Shown in pieces: positions 49,352 through 58,460 of a DNA stretch of 64,000 nt. A model generated the notes under the pieces. That model was given only the letters and a program-made list of their open reading frames with translations, had not been told where the DNA came from and made no database searches. The stretch spans positions 324,011 to 388,010 of the forward strand of contig UBJR01000013.1 of the NCBI GenBank assembly GCA_900465675.1, in the 5' to 3' direction. The stretch's first letter is position 1. Every line of letters starts with the position of its first letter. Made by a program: the position numbers and the translations under genes. Source of the DNA: Hyphomicrobiales bacterium (lineage in GTDB: Bacteria; Pseudomonadota; Alphaproteobacteria; Rhizobiales; Rhizobiaceae).

Positions 49352-49473
49352 TGCTATTCTCCTTTGATGCAGGGCTCTTCGCTTCTAGCGGGCCTGCCGT
49401 TTCCTGGCACATACAGGCGATCTGCCTGCTGTTTGACTGGGAAAGGCAGCCTCAGAGCCTGCCTTTTTGGTTC

Positions 49474-50484
49474 TTAATACTGGTCTTCGTAACGCTTTGC
49501 GAGATCTTCGATGTTCTCGGGCGGCCACGCCGGCACTTCCATGCCGAGGTGCAGGCCCATGGAAGCGAGAACTTCCTTGATTTCGTTCAGCGACTTGCGA
49601 CCAAAGTTCGGGGTGCGGAGCATTTCTGCTTCGGTCTTCTGAATGAGGTCGCCGATGTAGACGATATTGTCGTTCTTCAGGCAGTTTGCCGAGCGAACGG
49701 ACAGTTCGAGTTCGTCTACCTTCTTCAGGAGCGCCGGGTTGAAAGCCAGTTCGGTGACGGCTTCTTCCTCGGTTTCCTTCTGCGGCTCGTCGAAGTTGAC
49801 GAACACGCCAAGCTGATCCTGGAGGATGCGAGCCGCGAAAGCGACTGCGTCTTCACCGGAGATCGAGCCATCGGTTTCGATGGTCATGTTCAGCTTGTCG
49901 TAGTCGAGAACCTGTCCTTCGCGGGTATTTTCAACCTTGTAGGACACCTTCTTGACCGGCGAATACAGGCTGTCGACCGGGATGAGACCGATCGGAGCAT
50001 CTTCCGCACGATTGCGTTCGGCCGGAACGTAGCCCTTGCCGTTGTTGACGGTGAATTCCATACGGATTTCGGCGCCCTCGTCGAGCGTGCAGATCACATG
50101 CTCGGGGTTGAGGATTTCGATATCGCCGACCGTCTGGATGTCGCCAGCCGTTACAACGCCCGGGCCCTGCTTGCGCACGACCATACGCTTTGCGTCGTCG
50201 CCATCCATCTTGATGGCGATTTCCTTGATGTTGAGCACGATGTCCGTAACGTCTTCGCGGACGCCCGGGATCGAGGAGAATTCATGCAGCACGCCATCGA
50301 TCTGCACTGCCGTCACTGCAGCACCGCGCAGCGAGGAGAGCAGAACGCGGCGAAGCGCGTTGCCGAGGGTGAGGCCGAAACCGCGCTCCAGCGGCTCTGC
50401 TACGAGCGTCGCCTTGGTGCGCGAGCTCGAAGAGAACTCGACCTTGTTCGGCTTGATCAGTTCCTGCCAGTTCTTCTGAATCAT
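49474..50484 (-). CDS. rpoA: RNA polymerase alpha subunit
   Basis: 336 residues. N-terminal dimerisation domain with VAEPLERGFGLTLGNALRRV and LLSSLRGAAVTAVQIDGVLH; C-terminal domain with VRSANCLKNDNIVYIGDLIQ and GRKSLNEIKEVLASMGLHLG, which contacts activators and UP elements. A hairpin at 50502-50526 lies just upstream of its ribosome-binding site. Confidence 0.98.
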   Translation of the reverse strand: MIQKNWQELIKPNKVEFSSSSRTKATLVAEPLERGFGLTLGNALRRVLLSSLRGAAVTAVQIDGVLHEFSSIPGVREDVTDIVLNIKEIAIKMDGDDAKRMVVRKQGPGVVTAGDIQTVGDIEILNPEHVICTLDEGAEIRMEFTVNNGKGYVPAERNRAEDAPIGLIPVDSLYSPVKKVSYKVENTREGQVLDYDKLNMTIETDGSISGEDAVAFAARILQDQLGVFVNFDEPQKETEEEAVTELAFNPALLKKVDELELSVRSANCLKNDNIVYIGDLIQKTEAEMLRTPNFGRKSLNEIKEVLASMGLHLGMEVPAWPPENIEDLAKRYEDQY

Positions 50485-50501
50485 ATCTTTGCCTTCCGTT
50501 C

Positions 50502-50526
50502 GTTGCCACCATCCAATCGTGGCAAC
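50502..50526 (-). promoter_or_regulatory. Hairpin in the rpoA leader
   Basis: GTTGCCAC (50502-50509), 9-nt loop, GTGGCAAC (50519-50526), 18 bp upstream of the rpoA start. A second, longer hairpin occupies 50541-50567 (GCCGG-GAGCGC stem with mirrored partner). Both lie in the rpsK-rpoA gap and have no T-run, so they may protect or modulate the mRNA rather than terminate it. Confidence 0.65.
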
Positions 50527-50584
50527 CGAGCTTGAGAAGCGCCGGGAGCGCGACTGCGCTCACCGGCGTTGTGAGTGGCGATGA

Positions 50585-50974
50585 TCAGACGCGGCGCTTC
50601 TTGCGCGGACGGCAGCCATTGTGCGGGATCGGGGTCACGTCGCGGATGGACGTGATCATGAAACCGGCAGCCTGGAGCGCGCGCAGAGCGGATTCACGGC
50701 CGGAACCCGGGCCGCAAACTTCGACTTCCAGCGACTTCATGCCATGTTCCTGAGCCTTCTTGGCGCAGTCTTCAGCAGCGATCTGGGCAGCGAACGGGGT
50801 CGACTTGCGCGAGCCCTTGAAGCCCTTGGCACCAGCGGACGACCAGGCAATCGCGTTGCCCTGTGCGTCGGTGATGGTGATCATCGTGTTGTTGAAGGTC
50901 GAGTTGACGTGCGCCACGCCCGACGAGATGTTTTTACGTTCGCGACGGCGAACGCGTACGGCTTCCTTGGCCAT
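50585..50974 (-). CDS. rpsK: 30S ribosomal protein S11
   Basis: 129 residues from ATG 50974 (MAKEAVRVRRRERKNISSGV). HVNSTFNNTMITITDAQGNA and RDVTPIPHNGCRPRKKRRV are diagnostic. It follows rpsM after a 132-bp gap that contains a terminator-like hairpin. Confidence 0.98.
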   Translation of the reverse strand: MAKEAVRVRRRERKNISSGVAHVNSTFNNTMITITDAQGNAIAWSSAGAKGFKGSRKSTPFAAQIAAEDCAKKAQEHGMKSLEVEVCGPGSGRESALRALQAAGFMITSIRDVTPIPHNGCRPRKKRRV

Positions 50975-51062
50975 TCTTATCCCTTTCTTGGATATCGTCA
51001 CCGCCGTAATGCCAGCGGCTCCACCGGAGTGATACCCGACAGGCACCGCTCCAAACTCAAAA

Positions 51063-51085
51063 GAGGCCGGCGGACCGCCAGCCTC
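51063..51085 (-). terminator. Terminator-like hairpin between rpsM and rpsK
   Basis: On the minus strand GAGGCTGGC, loop GGTCC, GCCGGCCTC, then TTTTGAG. A nine-bp stem with one wobble pair and a short T-run. Because rpsK lies downstream in the same cluster it probably attenuates rather than stops transcription. Confidence 0.65.
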
Positions 51086-51106
51086 CCCTTCCCGGTTTCC
51101 CGGAAA

Positions 51107-51475
51107 TTACTTCTTCTTACCAGCGATCGCCTTTGCCGGACCCTTGCGGGTGCGAGCATTGGTGTGCGTGCGCTGACCGCGGACCGGAAGGCCGCGACGA
51201 TGACGAAGGCCGCGGTAGCAGCCGAGGTCCATCAGGCGCTTGATGTTCATCGCGGTGTCGCGACGAAGATCACCTTCTACCTGATAATCGCGGTCGATGG
51301 TTTCGCGGATCTGGAGCACTTCGGAGTCCGTCAGCTGATGGACGCGCTTGTCGGCCGGAAGACCGACCTTCTCCATGATTTCCTTAGCAAACTTCGGACC
51401 AATCCCGTGAATGTAGGTCAACGCGATAATCACGCGCTTCGCAGTCGGGATGTTGACGCCAGCGATACGTGCCAC
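51107..51475 (-). CDS. rpsM: 30S ribosomal protein S13, GTG start
   Basis: 122 residues. The natural N-terminus (M)ARIAGVNIPTAKRVIIALTY begins at a GTG at 51475; no nearby in-frame ATG gives the right start. GCYRGLRHRRGLPVRGQRTH is the family signature. A weaker start codon may lower its translation. Confidence 0.97.
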   Translation of the reverse strand: MARIAGVNIPTAKRVIIALTYIHGIGPKFAKEIMEKVGLPADKRVHQLTDSEVLQIRETIDRDYQVEGDLRRDTAMNIKRLMDLGCYRGLRHRRGLPVRGQRTHTNARTRKGPAKAIAGKKK

Positions 51476-51700
51476 GCCTGTTCTCCTTGCATTCCTGTTG
51501 CCATCCGGCAAGAGGGCTTCGTTATGCCGCCCTCCGTAGGGCCGCTCGTTCATATTTGGGGTTCGTACATGTCAAAACGACCGAACCCGGACTTCCTTGG
51601 GAAATCCGCGCCGATCGCATCAAATGTCGCGAGTTGGCGCGGTGTTTAACGGAATCAGTGCTGAAAGGCAACCGCTCCCGCCAAGTTTATTTTCGAAGAC

Positions 51701-52351
51701 CTAGAGCTTCGAAAGAATGGCGTCGATCTCCGCAGTCACGTGATCGATATCCGCCATTCCATCCACCACCTTCAGCTTACCCTTTGCATGGTAATAGCCG
51801 ATCAGCGGCGACGTTTCCTTGTAGTAGGCTGCCAGGCGGGTCACCACGGTCTCGCGGTTATCGTCCGGGCGGCGCTTGAAGTGAGTCGAACCGCAGCGGT
51901 CGCAGACCCCCTCCACCTTCGGCTTCACGTTGGTGTCGTGATAGCCGGCACCGCAGTTGGCGCAGGTGTAACGGCCGGAGACGCGATCAGCGAGGATCTT
52001 GTCGTCGACTTCAATCTCAATGACGGCCGAGAGCTCGATCCCCTTGCCCTTCAGCATCACCTCGGTGGCATCCGCCTGCACGAGCGTGCGCGGGAAGCCG
52101 TCGAGGATGAAGCCGTTGGCACAATCGGGAGCATCGAGACGCTCGGAGACGATGGCATTGACGATCTCGTCGGAAACAAGCTTGCCGGCGTCCATGACAG
52201 CCTTTGCCCGCTTGCCTACCTCCGTGCCGGCCTGAACGGCTGCACGGAGCATGTCACCGGTGGAGAGCTGCGGAATGCCGTGCTTCTCCACGATCCGCTG
52301 GGCCTGGGTCCCCTTACCCGCGCCCGGCGGCCCCAAAAGTATGAGTCTCAT
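51701..52351 (-). CDS. adk: Adenylate kinase
   Basis: 216 residues. P-loop MRLILLGPPGAGKGTQAQRI, FILDGFPRTLVQADA, and a zinc-type lid with Cys pairs (YTCANCGAGYHD, GVCDRCGST). It balances ATP, ADP and AMP. Its start overlaps the secY stop by 4 bp (ATGA). A 225-bp gap without a gene separates it from rpsM. Confidence 0.98.
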   Translation of the reverse strand: MRLILLGPPGAGKGTQAQRIVEKHGIPQLSTGDMLRAAVQAGTEVGKRAKAVMDAGKLVSDEIVNAIVSERLDAPDCANGFILDGFPRTLVQADATEVMLKGKGIELSAVIEIEVDDKILADRVSGRYTCANCGAGYHDTNVKPKVEGVCDRCGSTHFKRRPDDNRETVVTRLAAYYKETSPLIGYYHAKGKLKVVDGMADIDHVTAEIDAILSKL

Positions 52352-53688
52352 CGCCCCCTCTTTCCTCCACGCAACTTCGATTTCTTGATCAGGCCTTCGT
52401 ACTGCTGTGCAATCAGGTGACCCTGAATCTGCGCAACCGTATCAAGAGTTACGCTAACCACGATCAAAAGCGAAGTCCCACCGAGGGATAATGGGATGCC
52501 GGTTTGCGACACCAGGATCTCGGGCAGGATGCAGACGAACACGAGGTAGATTGCGCCGATGACCGTGATTCGGGTCAGGACGTAATCGATATATTCGGCG
52601 GTACGCTCACCTGGACGGATGCCCGGGATGAAGCCGCCATGCTTCTTGAGATTGTCGGCCGTGTCCTTCGGATTGAAGACGATGGCCGTATAGAAGAACG
52701 CGAAGAAGGCAATCAGCGCGCCGTAGAGCAGCATGTAGAGCGGCTGGCCGTGGCCGAGCGCGGCTACGATCGACGTCGCCCAGGACGGCAGAGCCGTGGT
52801 GTTGGCAAAGCCAGCGAGCGTTGCCGGCAGCAGCAGCAGCGACGAGGAGAAGATCGCCGGAATGACGCCCGAGGTGTTGAGCTTCAGCGGCAGGTGCGAC
52901 GTGTCGCCCTGGAACATGCGGTTGCCGACCTGGCGCTTCGGATACTGGATCAGAAGGCGGCGCTGGGCGCGTTCCACGAAGACGATGACGGCGATGACAC
53001 CGATGGCGATCAGGATGACGGCGAGAATCAGCGTCGTCGACAGAGCGCCGGTGCGGCCGAGCTCGAGGGTACCGGCCAGTGCGGTCGGAAGACCTGCGGC
53101 GATACCGGCGAAGATGATCAGCGAAATACCGTTGCCGATGCCGCGCGAGGTGATCTGCTCACCGAGCCACATCAGGAACATAGTGCCGCCGAGCAGCGTG
53201 ATGACGGTCGAAATCTTGAAGAACCAGCCCGGATCGACAACGAGACCGTTGCCGCTCTGGAGGCCGACCGCAATACCATAGGCCTGCAGCGTGCCGAGCA
53301 GCACCGTGCCGTAGCGGGTGTACTGGTTGATGATCTTGCGGCCCTGCTCGCCTTCCTTCTTCAGATTCTCGAGCGCCGGCACGACCGAGGTCATGAGCTG
53401 CACGATGATCGAAGCGGAGATGTAGGGCATGATGCCGAGCGCGAAGATCGCCATGCGCTGTACGGCGCCGCCCGAGAACATGTTGAAGAGGCCGAGAATG
53501 CCGCCTGCCTGGCCGCGGAAGGCCTGGGCGTAGGCTTCAGGGTTCAGGCCCGGAAGCGGGATGTGCGTACCCAGGCGATAGACGAGGAGAGCTGCCAGTG
53601 TGAACCACAGGCGCTTCTTGAGATCCTCAGCTTTGGCGAAGGTCGAAAAATTAAGATTGGAAGCCAACTGTTCCGCTGCAGAAGCCAT
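52348..53688 (-). CDS. secY: Preprotein translocase subunit SecY
   Basis: 446 residues from ATG 53688 (MASAAEQLASNLNFSTFAKA), chosen over an upstream ATG at 53760. Ten transmembrane segments can be counted; GRKIINQYTRYGTVLLGTLQ and GIRPGERTAEYIDYVLTRIT are conserved cytoplasmic parts. It forms the protein-conducting channel with SecE and SecG. Confidence 0.98.
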   Translation of the reverse strand: MASAAEQLASNLNFSTFAKAEDLKKRLWFTLAALLVYRLGTHIPLPGLNPEAYAQAFRGQAGGILGLFNMFSGGAVQRMAIFALGIMPYISASIIVQLMTSVVPALENLKKEGEQGRKIINQYTRYGTVLLGTLQAYGIAVGLQSGNGLVVDPGWFFKISTVITLLGGTMFLMWLGEQITSRGIGNGISLIIFAGIAAGLPTALAGTLELGRTGALSTTLILAVILIAIGVIAVIVFVERAQRRLLIQYPKRQVGNRMFQGDTSHLPLKLNTSGVIPAIFSSSLLLLPATLAGFANTTALPSWATSIVAALGHGQPLYMLLYGALIAFFAFFYTAIVFNPKDTADNLKKHGGFIPGIRPGERTAEYIDYVLTRITVIGAIYLVFVCILPEILVSQTGIPLSLGGTSLLIVVSVTLDTVAQIQGHLIAQQYEGLIKKSKLRGGKRGR

Positions 53689-53881
53689 GCGATTCTCCGC
53701 GCTACCCATTCCAGCCCTTCGCGAAGTGGCCGGACCCGGAAAAGGTATGTCAATATTCAAAAGCCGGGCTTCGGACGGATTGCTGGCGCAACCATTGCCT
53801 CACCCTTGATTTCGTCGGAAACCGGCACGCCGCGGGGGTGCAACGATACAGGTTTTGTGAGGCCCACATATGGGAGCAAAA

Positions 53882-53908
53882 TCGCCCGGTGTGAAGCACC
53901 CCGGGCGA
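53882..53908 (-). terminator. Hairpin between rplO and secY
   Basis: Minus strand TCGCCCGG-GGTGCTTCACA-CCGGGCGA followed by TTTTGC. An eight-bp stem extended by an inner GT/AC pair, in the 235-bp gap between rplO and secY. With secY and adk downstream it is more likely an attenuator than a full terminator. Confidence 0.7.
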
Positions 53909-53923
53909 CATATCATAAGATTA

Positions 53924-54397
53924 TTATTCTGCCGCTGCGGCAGAAAGAAGCGTGATGGAACCGCCAGCCTTTTCGATCTTCTCGACAGCAGACTTGGAAG
54001 CGCCTGCAACTTCGATCTTGACCTTGGCCTTGAGTTCGCCGCCGGACAGGACGCGAACGCCGTCCTTGGCACGGCGGATGACGCCAGCAGCCTTCAGGGC
54101 AGCTGCGTCAACGGTCTGCTTGGCGTCGAGCTTGCCGGCATCGACGGCAGCCTGGATGCGCTCAAGCGACACGACAACGTAGTCGGCCTTGAAGATGTTG
54201 TTGAAGCCGCGCTTCGGCAGACGACGGTAGATTGGCATCTGACCGCCTTCGAAGCCGTTGATGGCAACGCCCGAACGGGACTTCTGGCCCTTGACGCCGC
54301 GACCACCGGTCTTGCCCGAGCCCGAGCCGATACCGCGTCCGAGACGCTTACGGCTGTGAGTCGAACCTTCGTTGTCCTTGATTTCGTTCAGTTTCAT
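53924..54397 (-). CDS. rplO: 50S ribosomal protein L15
   Basis: 157 residues; KLNEIKDNEGSTHSRKRLGR and GIGSGSGKTGGRGVKGQKSR form the Gly/Lys-rich N-terminal tail that reaches into the 23S rRNA core; the C-terminal domain has the usual VLSGGELKAKVKIEVAGASK. Confidence 0.98.
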   Translation of the reverse strand: MKLNEIKDNEGSTHSRKRLGRGIGSGSGKTGGRGVKGQKSRSGVAINGFEGGQMPIYRRLPKRGFNNIFKADYVVVSLERIQAAVDAGKLDAKQTVDAAALKAAGVIRRAKDGVRVLSGGELKAKVKIEVAGASKSAVEKIEKAGGSITLLSAAAAE

Positions 54398-54412
54398 GAT
54401 CGTATCCCCTGC

Positions 54413-54622
54413 TTACTTCTCGTCGACGATGCGAACGAGATGCTGCACAGCGCGGATCATGCCACGGACGGAAGGGGTATCTTCCAGCGTGCGGCGGCGG
54501 TGCATCTTGTTGAGGCCCAGACCGATCAGCGTGCGCTGCTGAACGTCAGGACGGCGGATTGGGCTGCCGATCTGCTCGACGGTAACCGTCTTTGCTTCGG
54601 TCTTCTTGGTAGCCTTGGCCAT
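54413..54622 (-). CDS. rpmD: 50S ribosomal protein L30
   Basis: 69 residues. VTVEQIGSPIRRPDVQQRTL and GLGLNKMHRRRTLEDTPSVR are the family signature. It sits between rpsE and rplO with 14-15 bp gaps, as in other spc operons. Confidence 0.98.
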   Translation of the reverse strand: MAKATKKTEAKTVTVEQIGSPIRRPDVQQRTLIGLGLNKMHRRRTLEDTPSVRGMIRAVQHLVRIVDEK

Positions 54623-54636
54623 GGGTCAGACTCCTC

Positions 54637-55206
54637 TTATTCTTCAGAGGCGTTGCCGGAGGCGGCACGGCGAGCCTGAAGCGTAGCATACTTGATGCCG
54701 CGCTGAGCTGCGATGTCCTTCGGGTGAACCTGGTGCTTCAGAGCGTCGAAGGTAGCGCGAACCATGTTGTATGGGTTCGAGGAACCGGTCGACTTGGCGA
54801 CAACGTCGTGAACGCCGAGCGTTTCGAAAACGGCGCGCATCGGACCACCGGCGATGATACCGGTACCGACCTTGGCCGAGCGCAGCAGAACCTTGCCGGC
54901 GCCGTGGCGGCCGTGAACGTCGTGATGCAGCGTACGGCCTTCGCGCAGCGGCACGAAGATCAGCTCGCGCTTGGCGGCTTCCGTGGCCTTGCGGATCGCT
55001 TCCGGCACTTCGCGTGCCTTGCCGTGACCAAAGCCTACGCGGCCCTTCTGGTCACCGACGACGACGAGAGCGGCAAAACCGAAACGGCGGCCACCCTTGA
55101 CGACCTTGGCGACGCGGTTGATCGCGACCAGCTTGTCGACGAATTCGCTATCGCGCTCTTCGCGGCTCTGACGGTCATCCCGCGAGCCTCTTCTTTCCTG
55201 TGCCAT
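54637..55206 (-). CDS. rpsE: 30S ribosomal protein S5
   Basis: 189 residues from ATG 55206 (MAQERRGSRDDRQSREERDS). VVKGGRRFGFAALVVVGDQK and GAGKVLLRSAKVGTGIIAGG are conserved. The charged N-terminal extension is common in this group. Upstream lies a highly structured 131-bp gap. Confidence 0.98.
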   Translation of the reverse strand: MAQERRGSRDDRQSREERDSEFVDKLVAINRVAKVVKGGRRFGFAALVVVGDQKGRVGFGHGKAREVPEAIRKATEAAKRELIFVPLREGRTLHHDVHGRHGAGKVLLRSAKVGTGIIAGGPMRAVFETLGVHDVVAKSTGSSNPYNMVRATFDALKHQVHPKDIAAQRGIKYATLQARRAASGNASEE

Positions 55207-55253
55207 TGTCCTTTTCCTTTTTCTTTTCCGGGTGCAACGGGCAAACAAAACGA

Positions 55254-55330
55254 GGACCGCATCAGCCTCCCATCAGGGAGCGTTTGCGGTCCGGTGAGAT
55301 CCGGCCGGCGCTTCGCAGCGTCCGGCCGGA
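55254..55330 (-). promoter_or_regulatory. Structured leader upstream of rpsE
   Basis: Two adjacent hairpins in the rplR-rpsE gap. One pairs GGACCGCA (55254-55261) with TGCGGTCC (55285-55292) and encloses CTCCC/GGGAG. The other pairs TCCGGCCGG (55300-55308) with CCGGCCGGA (55322-55330), with an inner CGCT/AGCG helix and a UCGC-type loop. Neither has a T-run. They may process the polycistronic mRNA or bind a ribosomal protein. Confidence 0.6.
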
Positions 55331-55337
55331 AACTTTA

Positions 55338-55700
55338 TTAGAAGGACAGACCGCCTTCGCGGGCTGCGTCTGCCAGGGCCTTAATACGGCCGTGGTAGAT
55401 GAAGGCGCCACGGTCGAATACGACCTCGCTGACGCCTGCCTTCGTTGCGCGCTCTGCAACGAGCTTGCCGACGAGGGCAGCTGCTGCGGTATCGGCACCG
55501 GTCTTCAGAGAACCGCGCAGATCCTTATCGAGAGTCGAGGCAGACGCGAGCGTCTTGCCTGCAACATCGTCGATGACCTGAACGTAGATGTTCTTCGAGG
55601 AGCGATGAACCGACAGGCGCGGACGGCCATTGGCCACCGACTTGAGATGACGGCGCACGCGGTTGGCACGACGTGCAAGTGCTTCTTTCCTGCTAGCCAT
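55338..55700 (-). CDS. rplR: 50S ribosomal protein L18
   Basis: 120 residues. RRANRVRRHLKSVANGRPRL and SVHRSSKNIYVQVIDDVAGK, ending VVFDRGAFIYHGRIKALADA and AREGGLSF, are diagnostic. L18 binds 5S rRNA with L5. Confidence 0.98.
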   Translation of the reverse strand: MASRKEALARRANRVRRHLKSVANGRPRLSVHRSSKNIYVQVIDDVAGKTLASASTLDKDLRGSLKTGADTAAAALVGKLVAERATKAGVSEVVFDRGAFIYHGRIKALADAAREGGLSF

Positions 55701-55712
55701 TTCGCGTGATCC

Positions 55713-56246
55713 TTACTTCTTCTTGCCTTCTTTGCGGATGATCCGCTCTTCGGCATACTTGACGCCCTTGCCCTTGTAAGGCTCAGGACCGCGGTATTCG
55801 CGGATTTCTGCGGCAACCTGGCCGACCTGCTGCTTGTTGATACCGGTGACGACGATTTCCGTCGGCTTCGGCACAGCGATCGTGATGCCCTGCGGCGGCT
55901 CATAAACCACGTCGTGGCTGAAACCGAGCGCCAGCTGCAGGTTCTTGCCCTGAAGCGATGCGCGGTAACCGACACCGTTGATTTCGAGCTTGCGCTCGAA
56001 GCCGTCCTTGACGCCCTTGAAGATGTTTTCGATCATCGTGCGGGACATGCCCCACTTCGAACGAGCATCCTTCGACTGCGTGAGCGGCGTTACGACAACC
56101 GCGTTGTTTTCGAGCTTGATGCCGACTTCGTCGTTTGCGACGAAGAACAGCTCGCCCTTCGGGCCCTTTGCAGTAACCTTCTGGCCTTCGACCGTAGCCG
56201 TGATCCCAGCAGGTACCTGAACGGGCTTCTTACCGATACGAGACAT
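55713..56246 (-). CDS. rplF: 50S ribosomal protein L6
   Basis: 177 residues. MSRIGKKPVQVPAGITATVE at the start and EIREYRGPEPYKGKGVKYAE, then ERIIRKEGKKK, at the end are the family signatures. It lies 42 bp after rpsH. Confidence 0.98.
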   Translation of the reverse strand: MSRIGKKPVQVPAGITATVEGQKVTAKGPKGELFFVANDEVGIKLENNAVVVTPLTQSKDARSKWGMSRTMIENIFKGVKDGFERKLEINGVGYRASLQGKNLQLALGFSHDVVYEPPQGITIAVPKPTEIVVTGINKQQVGQVAAEIREYRGPEPYKGKGVKYAEERIIRKEGKKK

Positions 56247-56288
56247 GTTTCAATCCTGTCTGTTCGCTATGGAGATCCTTGCTCAATC

Positions 56289-56687
56289 TTAGAAGACCGA
56301 GCAAAGAACCTCGCCACCAACGTTCTGTTCGCGAGCCTGGTGATCGGCCATCACACCCTTCGGAGTCGAAAGGATGGTGATGCCGAGGCCGTTCGCGACC
56401 TGCGGAATGGACTTGACCGAGACATAAACCCGGCGGCCCGGCTTGGACACGCGGCCGATCTCACGGATCACCGATGTGCCTTCGTAGTACTTCAGCTCGA
56501 TGCTGAGTTCCGACTTGCCATTGCCGAAATCGACAACGGAATAGCCACGGATGTAGCCTTCGGACTGCAGAACATCGAGAACGCGTGCACGGAGCTTCGA
56601 AGCAGGCGTCGATACCGACGACTTGCGGCGGGAAGCGCCGTTACGGATGCGAGTGAGCATATCGCCCAACGGATCAGTCATTGTCAT
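56289..56687 (-). CDS. rpsH: 30S ribosomal protein S8
   Basis: 132 residues. MTMTDPLGDMLTRIRNGASR and the C-terminal GLGITILSTPKGVMADHQAR match S8. In E. coli S8 represses the spc operon by binding an mRNA site near rplE; no such site was examined in detail here. Confidence 0.98.
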   Translation of the reverse strand: MTMTDPLGDMLTRIRNGASRRKSSVSTPASKLRARVLDVLQSEGYIRGYSVVDFGNGKSELSIELKYYEGTSVIREIGRVSKPGRRVYVSVKSIPQVANGLGITILSTPKGVMADHQAREQNVGGEVLCSVF

Positions 56688-56699
56688 CTAACCTGCTCC

Positions 56700-57005
56700 T
56701 TACCAGCTGGACTTGACGATGCCCGGCACCTTGCCGAGATTGCCGAGTTCACGCAGCGCGATACGCGACATGCGCAGTTTGCGGTAGTATGCGCGCGGAC
56801 GGCCCGATACTTCACAACGGTTGCGAATACGGGTCTTCGATCCATCGCGCGGCAGGGATGCCAGCTTGATCGAGGCCTTGAACCGCTCTTCGATCGGAAG
56901 AGACTGGTTCATGATGATCGCCTTCAGAGCTGCACGCTTTGCAGCCTGATTTGCGACCGTAGTACGGCGGCGCTTGTTCTTTTCAACTGCGCTGGTCTTC
57001 GCCAT
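56700..57005 (-). CDS. rpsN: 30S ribosomal protein S14
   Basis: 101 residues from ATG 57005 (MAKTSAVEKNKRRRTTVANQ). RCEVSGRPRAYYRKLRMSRI is diagnostic. It is the long, zinc-free form, as it lacks the CxxC pairs of the short form. Confidence 0.98.
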   Translation of the reverse strand: MAKTSAVEKNKRRRTTVANQAAKRAALKAIIMNQSLPIEERFKASIKLASLPRDGSKTRIRNRCEVSGRPRAYYRKLRMSRIALRELGNLGKVPGIVKSSW

Positions 57006-57037
57006 GTCAGGTTCCTTTTCTACGCTCGTCGTTACGG

Positions 57038-57595
57038 TTACTGACGGAACGGGAAGCTGAACTCTGTGAGCAGAGCGCGTGCTTCGTCGTCCTTCGTTGC
57101 CGTCGTGCAAACGATGATGTCCATGCCCCACATCTGATCAACCTTATCGTAGTTGATCTCAGGGAACACAATGTGCTCCTTGATGCCCATGGCAAAGTTG
57201 CCACGGCCGTCAAAGCTCTTCGGGTTCAGGCCGCGGAAGTCGCGAACGCGCGGAAGCGCGATGTTCACGAGACGGTCCAGGAACTCGTACATGCGGGCGC
57301 CGCGGAGAGTAACCTTCGCGCCGATCGGCATCTGTTCGCGGACCTTGAAGCCAGCGATGGAGTTACGCGCACGGGTGATGACCGGCTTCTGACCAGCGAT
57401 AGCGGCCAGGTCGGCAGCGGCAACAGTCGGCTTCTTCGAATCAGCCGTTGCTTCACCAACACCCATGTTGATTACGATCTTGTCGAGCTTCGGGATCATC
57501 ATCTCGTTGGCGTAGGAGAACTTCTCCTGCATGGCCGCACGGATGCGCTCGACATATTCCTTCTTGAGCCGTGGCTCGTACTTTGCCTCAGCCAT
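57038..57595 (-). CDS. rplE: 50S ribosomal protein L5
   Basis: 185 residues. MIPKLDKIVINMGVGEATAD, GQKPVITRARNSIAGFKVRE and GNFAMGIKEHIVFPEINYDK are the L5 signatures. It binds 5S rRNA. Its start overlaps the rplX stop (ATGA). Confidence 0.98.
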   Translation of the reverse strand: MAEAKYEPRLKKEYVERIRAAMQEKFSYANEMMIPKLDKIVINMGVGEATADSKKPTVAAADLAAIAGQKPVITRARNSIAGFKVREQMPIGAKVTLRGARMYEFLDRLVNIALPRVRDFRGLNPKSFDGRGNFAMGIKEHIVFPEINYDKVDQMWGMDIIVCTTATKDDEARALLTEFSFPFRQ

Positions 57596-57897
57596 CAGAT
57601 CACCTCACCGGAACGCTTAGCTACACGGACCTTCTTGCCGTCAACAACCTTGAAACCAACGCGGGTCGGCTTGCCGTCCTTGTCGATGATGGAAAGGTTG
57701 GACAGGTGAACCGAAGCTTCCTTGTTGATGATGCCGGCTTCCTGGGTCTGCGTCTGGCGCTGATGGCGCTTTACGACGTTGACGCCGCGGACAACGGCAC
57801 GATCTTCCTTGGGCAGGACCTGGAGGACTTCGCCAGTACGGCCCTTGTCCTTGCCTGCGAGCATGACGACCTTGTCGCCCTTACGAATCTTCTGCAT
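57595..57897 (-). CDS. rplX: 50S ribosomal protein L24
   Basis: 100 residues. MQKIRKGDKVVMLAGKDKGR and TGEVLQVLPKEDRAVVRGVN carry the KOW motif. It initiates 50S assembly. It is coupled to rplE by an overlap. Confidence 0.98.
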   Translation of the reverse strand: MQKIRKGDKVVMLAGKDKGRTGEVLQVLPKEDRAVVRGVNVVKRHQRQTQTQEAGIINKEASVHLSNLSIIDKDGKPTRVGFKVVDGKKVRVAKRSGEVI

Positions 57898-57909
57898 CGG
57901 TCTCGCTCC

Positions 57910-58278
57910 TTACAGTACTTCAGGAGCCAGCGAGATGATCTTCATGTGGTTCTTGGCGCGAAGTTCGCGCGGAACCGGTCCGAAGATACGGGTGCCGATC
58001 GGCTCTTTTTTGTTGTCGATGAGGACTGCTGCATTGGTGTCGAAGCGGATGATGCTGCCATCAACACGACGGATTTCCTTGGCGGTGCGAACGACAACCG
58101 CCTTCATCACGTCACCCTTCTTCACGCGGCCGCGCGGGATCGCTTCCTTGATCGAAACGACGATAACGTCGCCGATCGAGGCATACTTGCGCTTCGAGCC
58201 GCCCAGCACCTTGATGCACATGACACGACGTGCGCCGGAATTATCCGCCACGTCGAGGTTTGTTTGCATCTGAATCAT
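57910..58278 (-). CDS. rplN: 50S ribosomal protein L14
   Basis: 122 residues from ATG 58278 (MIQMQTNLDVADNSGARRVM). GSIIRFDTNAAVLIDNKKEP and IGTRIFGPVPRELR are diagnostic. A long gap of 260 bp separates it from rpsQ and holds hairpins. Confidence 0.98.
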   Translation of the reverse strand: MIQMQTNLDVADNSGARRVMCIKVLGGSKRKYASIGDVIVVSIKEAIPRGRVKKGDVMKAVVVRTAKEIRRVDGSIIRFDTNAAVLIDNKKEPIGTRIFGPVPRELRAKNHMKIISLAPEVL

Positions 58279-58460
58279 ATCAGGTCGCCTTTTTGGTTTA
58301 CCGGAATGGTTGGGCTCTCGCCCCCTACCCCGGCTTATGAAAATTGTCAGCCGGCCGCTTGCCACAAGGACAGGCGAAAACACGGCAATAGCTTGAATAG
58401 CGCGGGATCGATCGTGCCAGGGTGGTTTCCCAACGGGACCTTCCGTGCGCTCAAAGCAAA

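Noticed and set aside
48902..49477. Long frames antisense to ribosomal genes (also at 50621-51649, 52504-53955, 55914-57044, 60871-61980 and elsewhere)
   Set aside because: They mirror highly conserved ribosomal genes, have no ribosome-binding sites and unnatural composition; they are shadows of strong codon bias.
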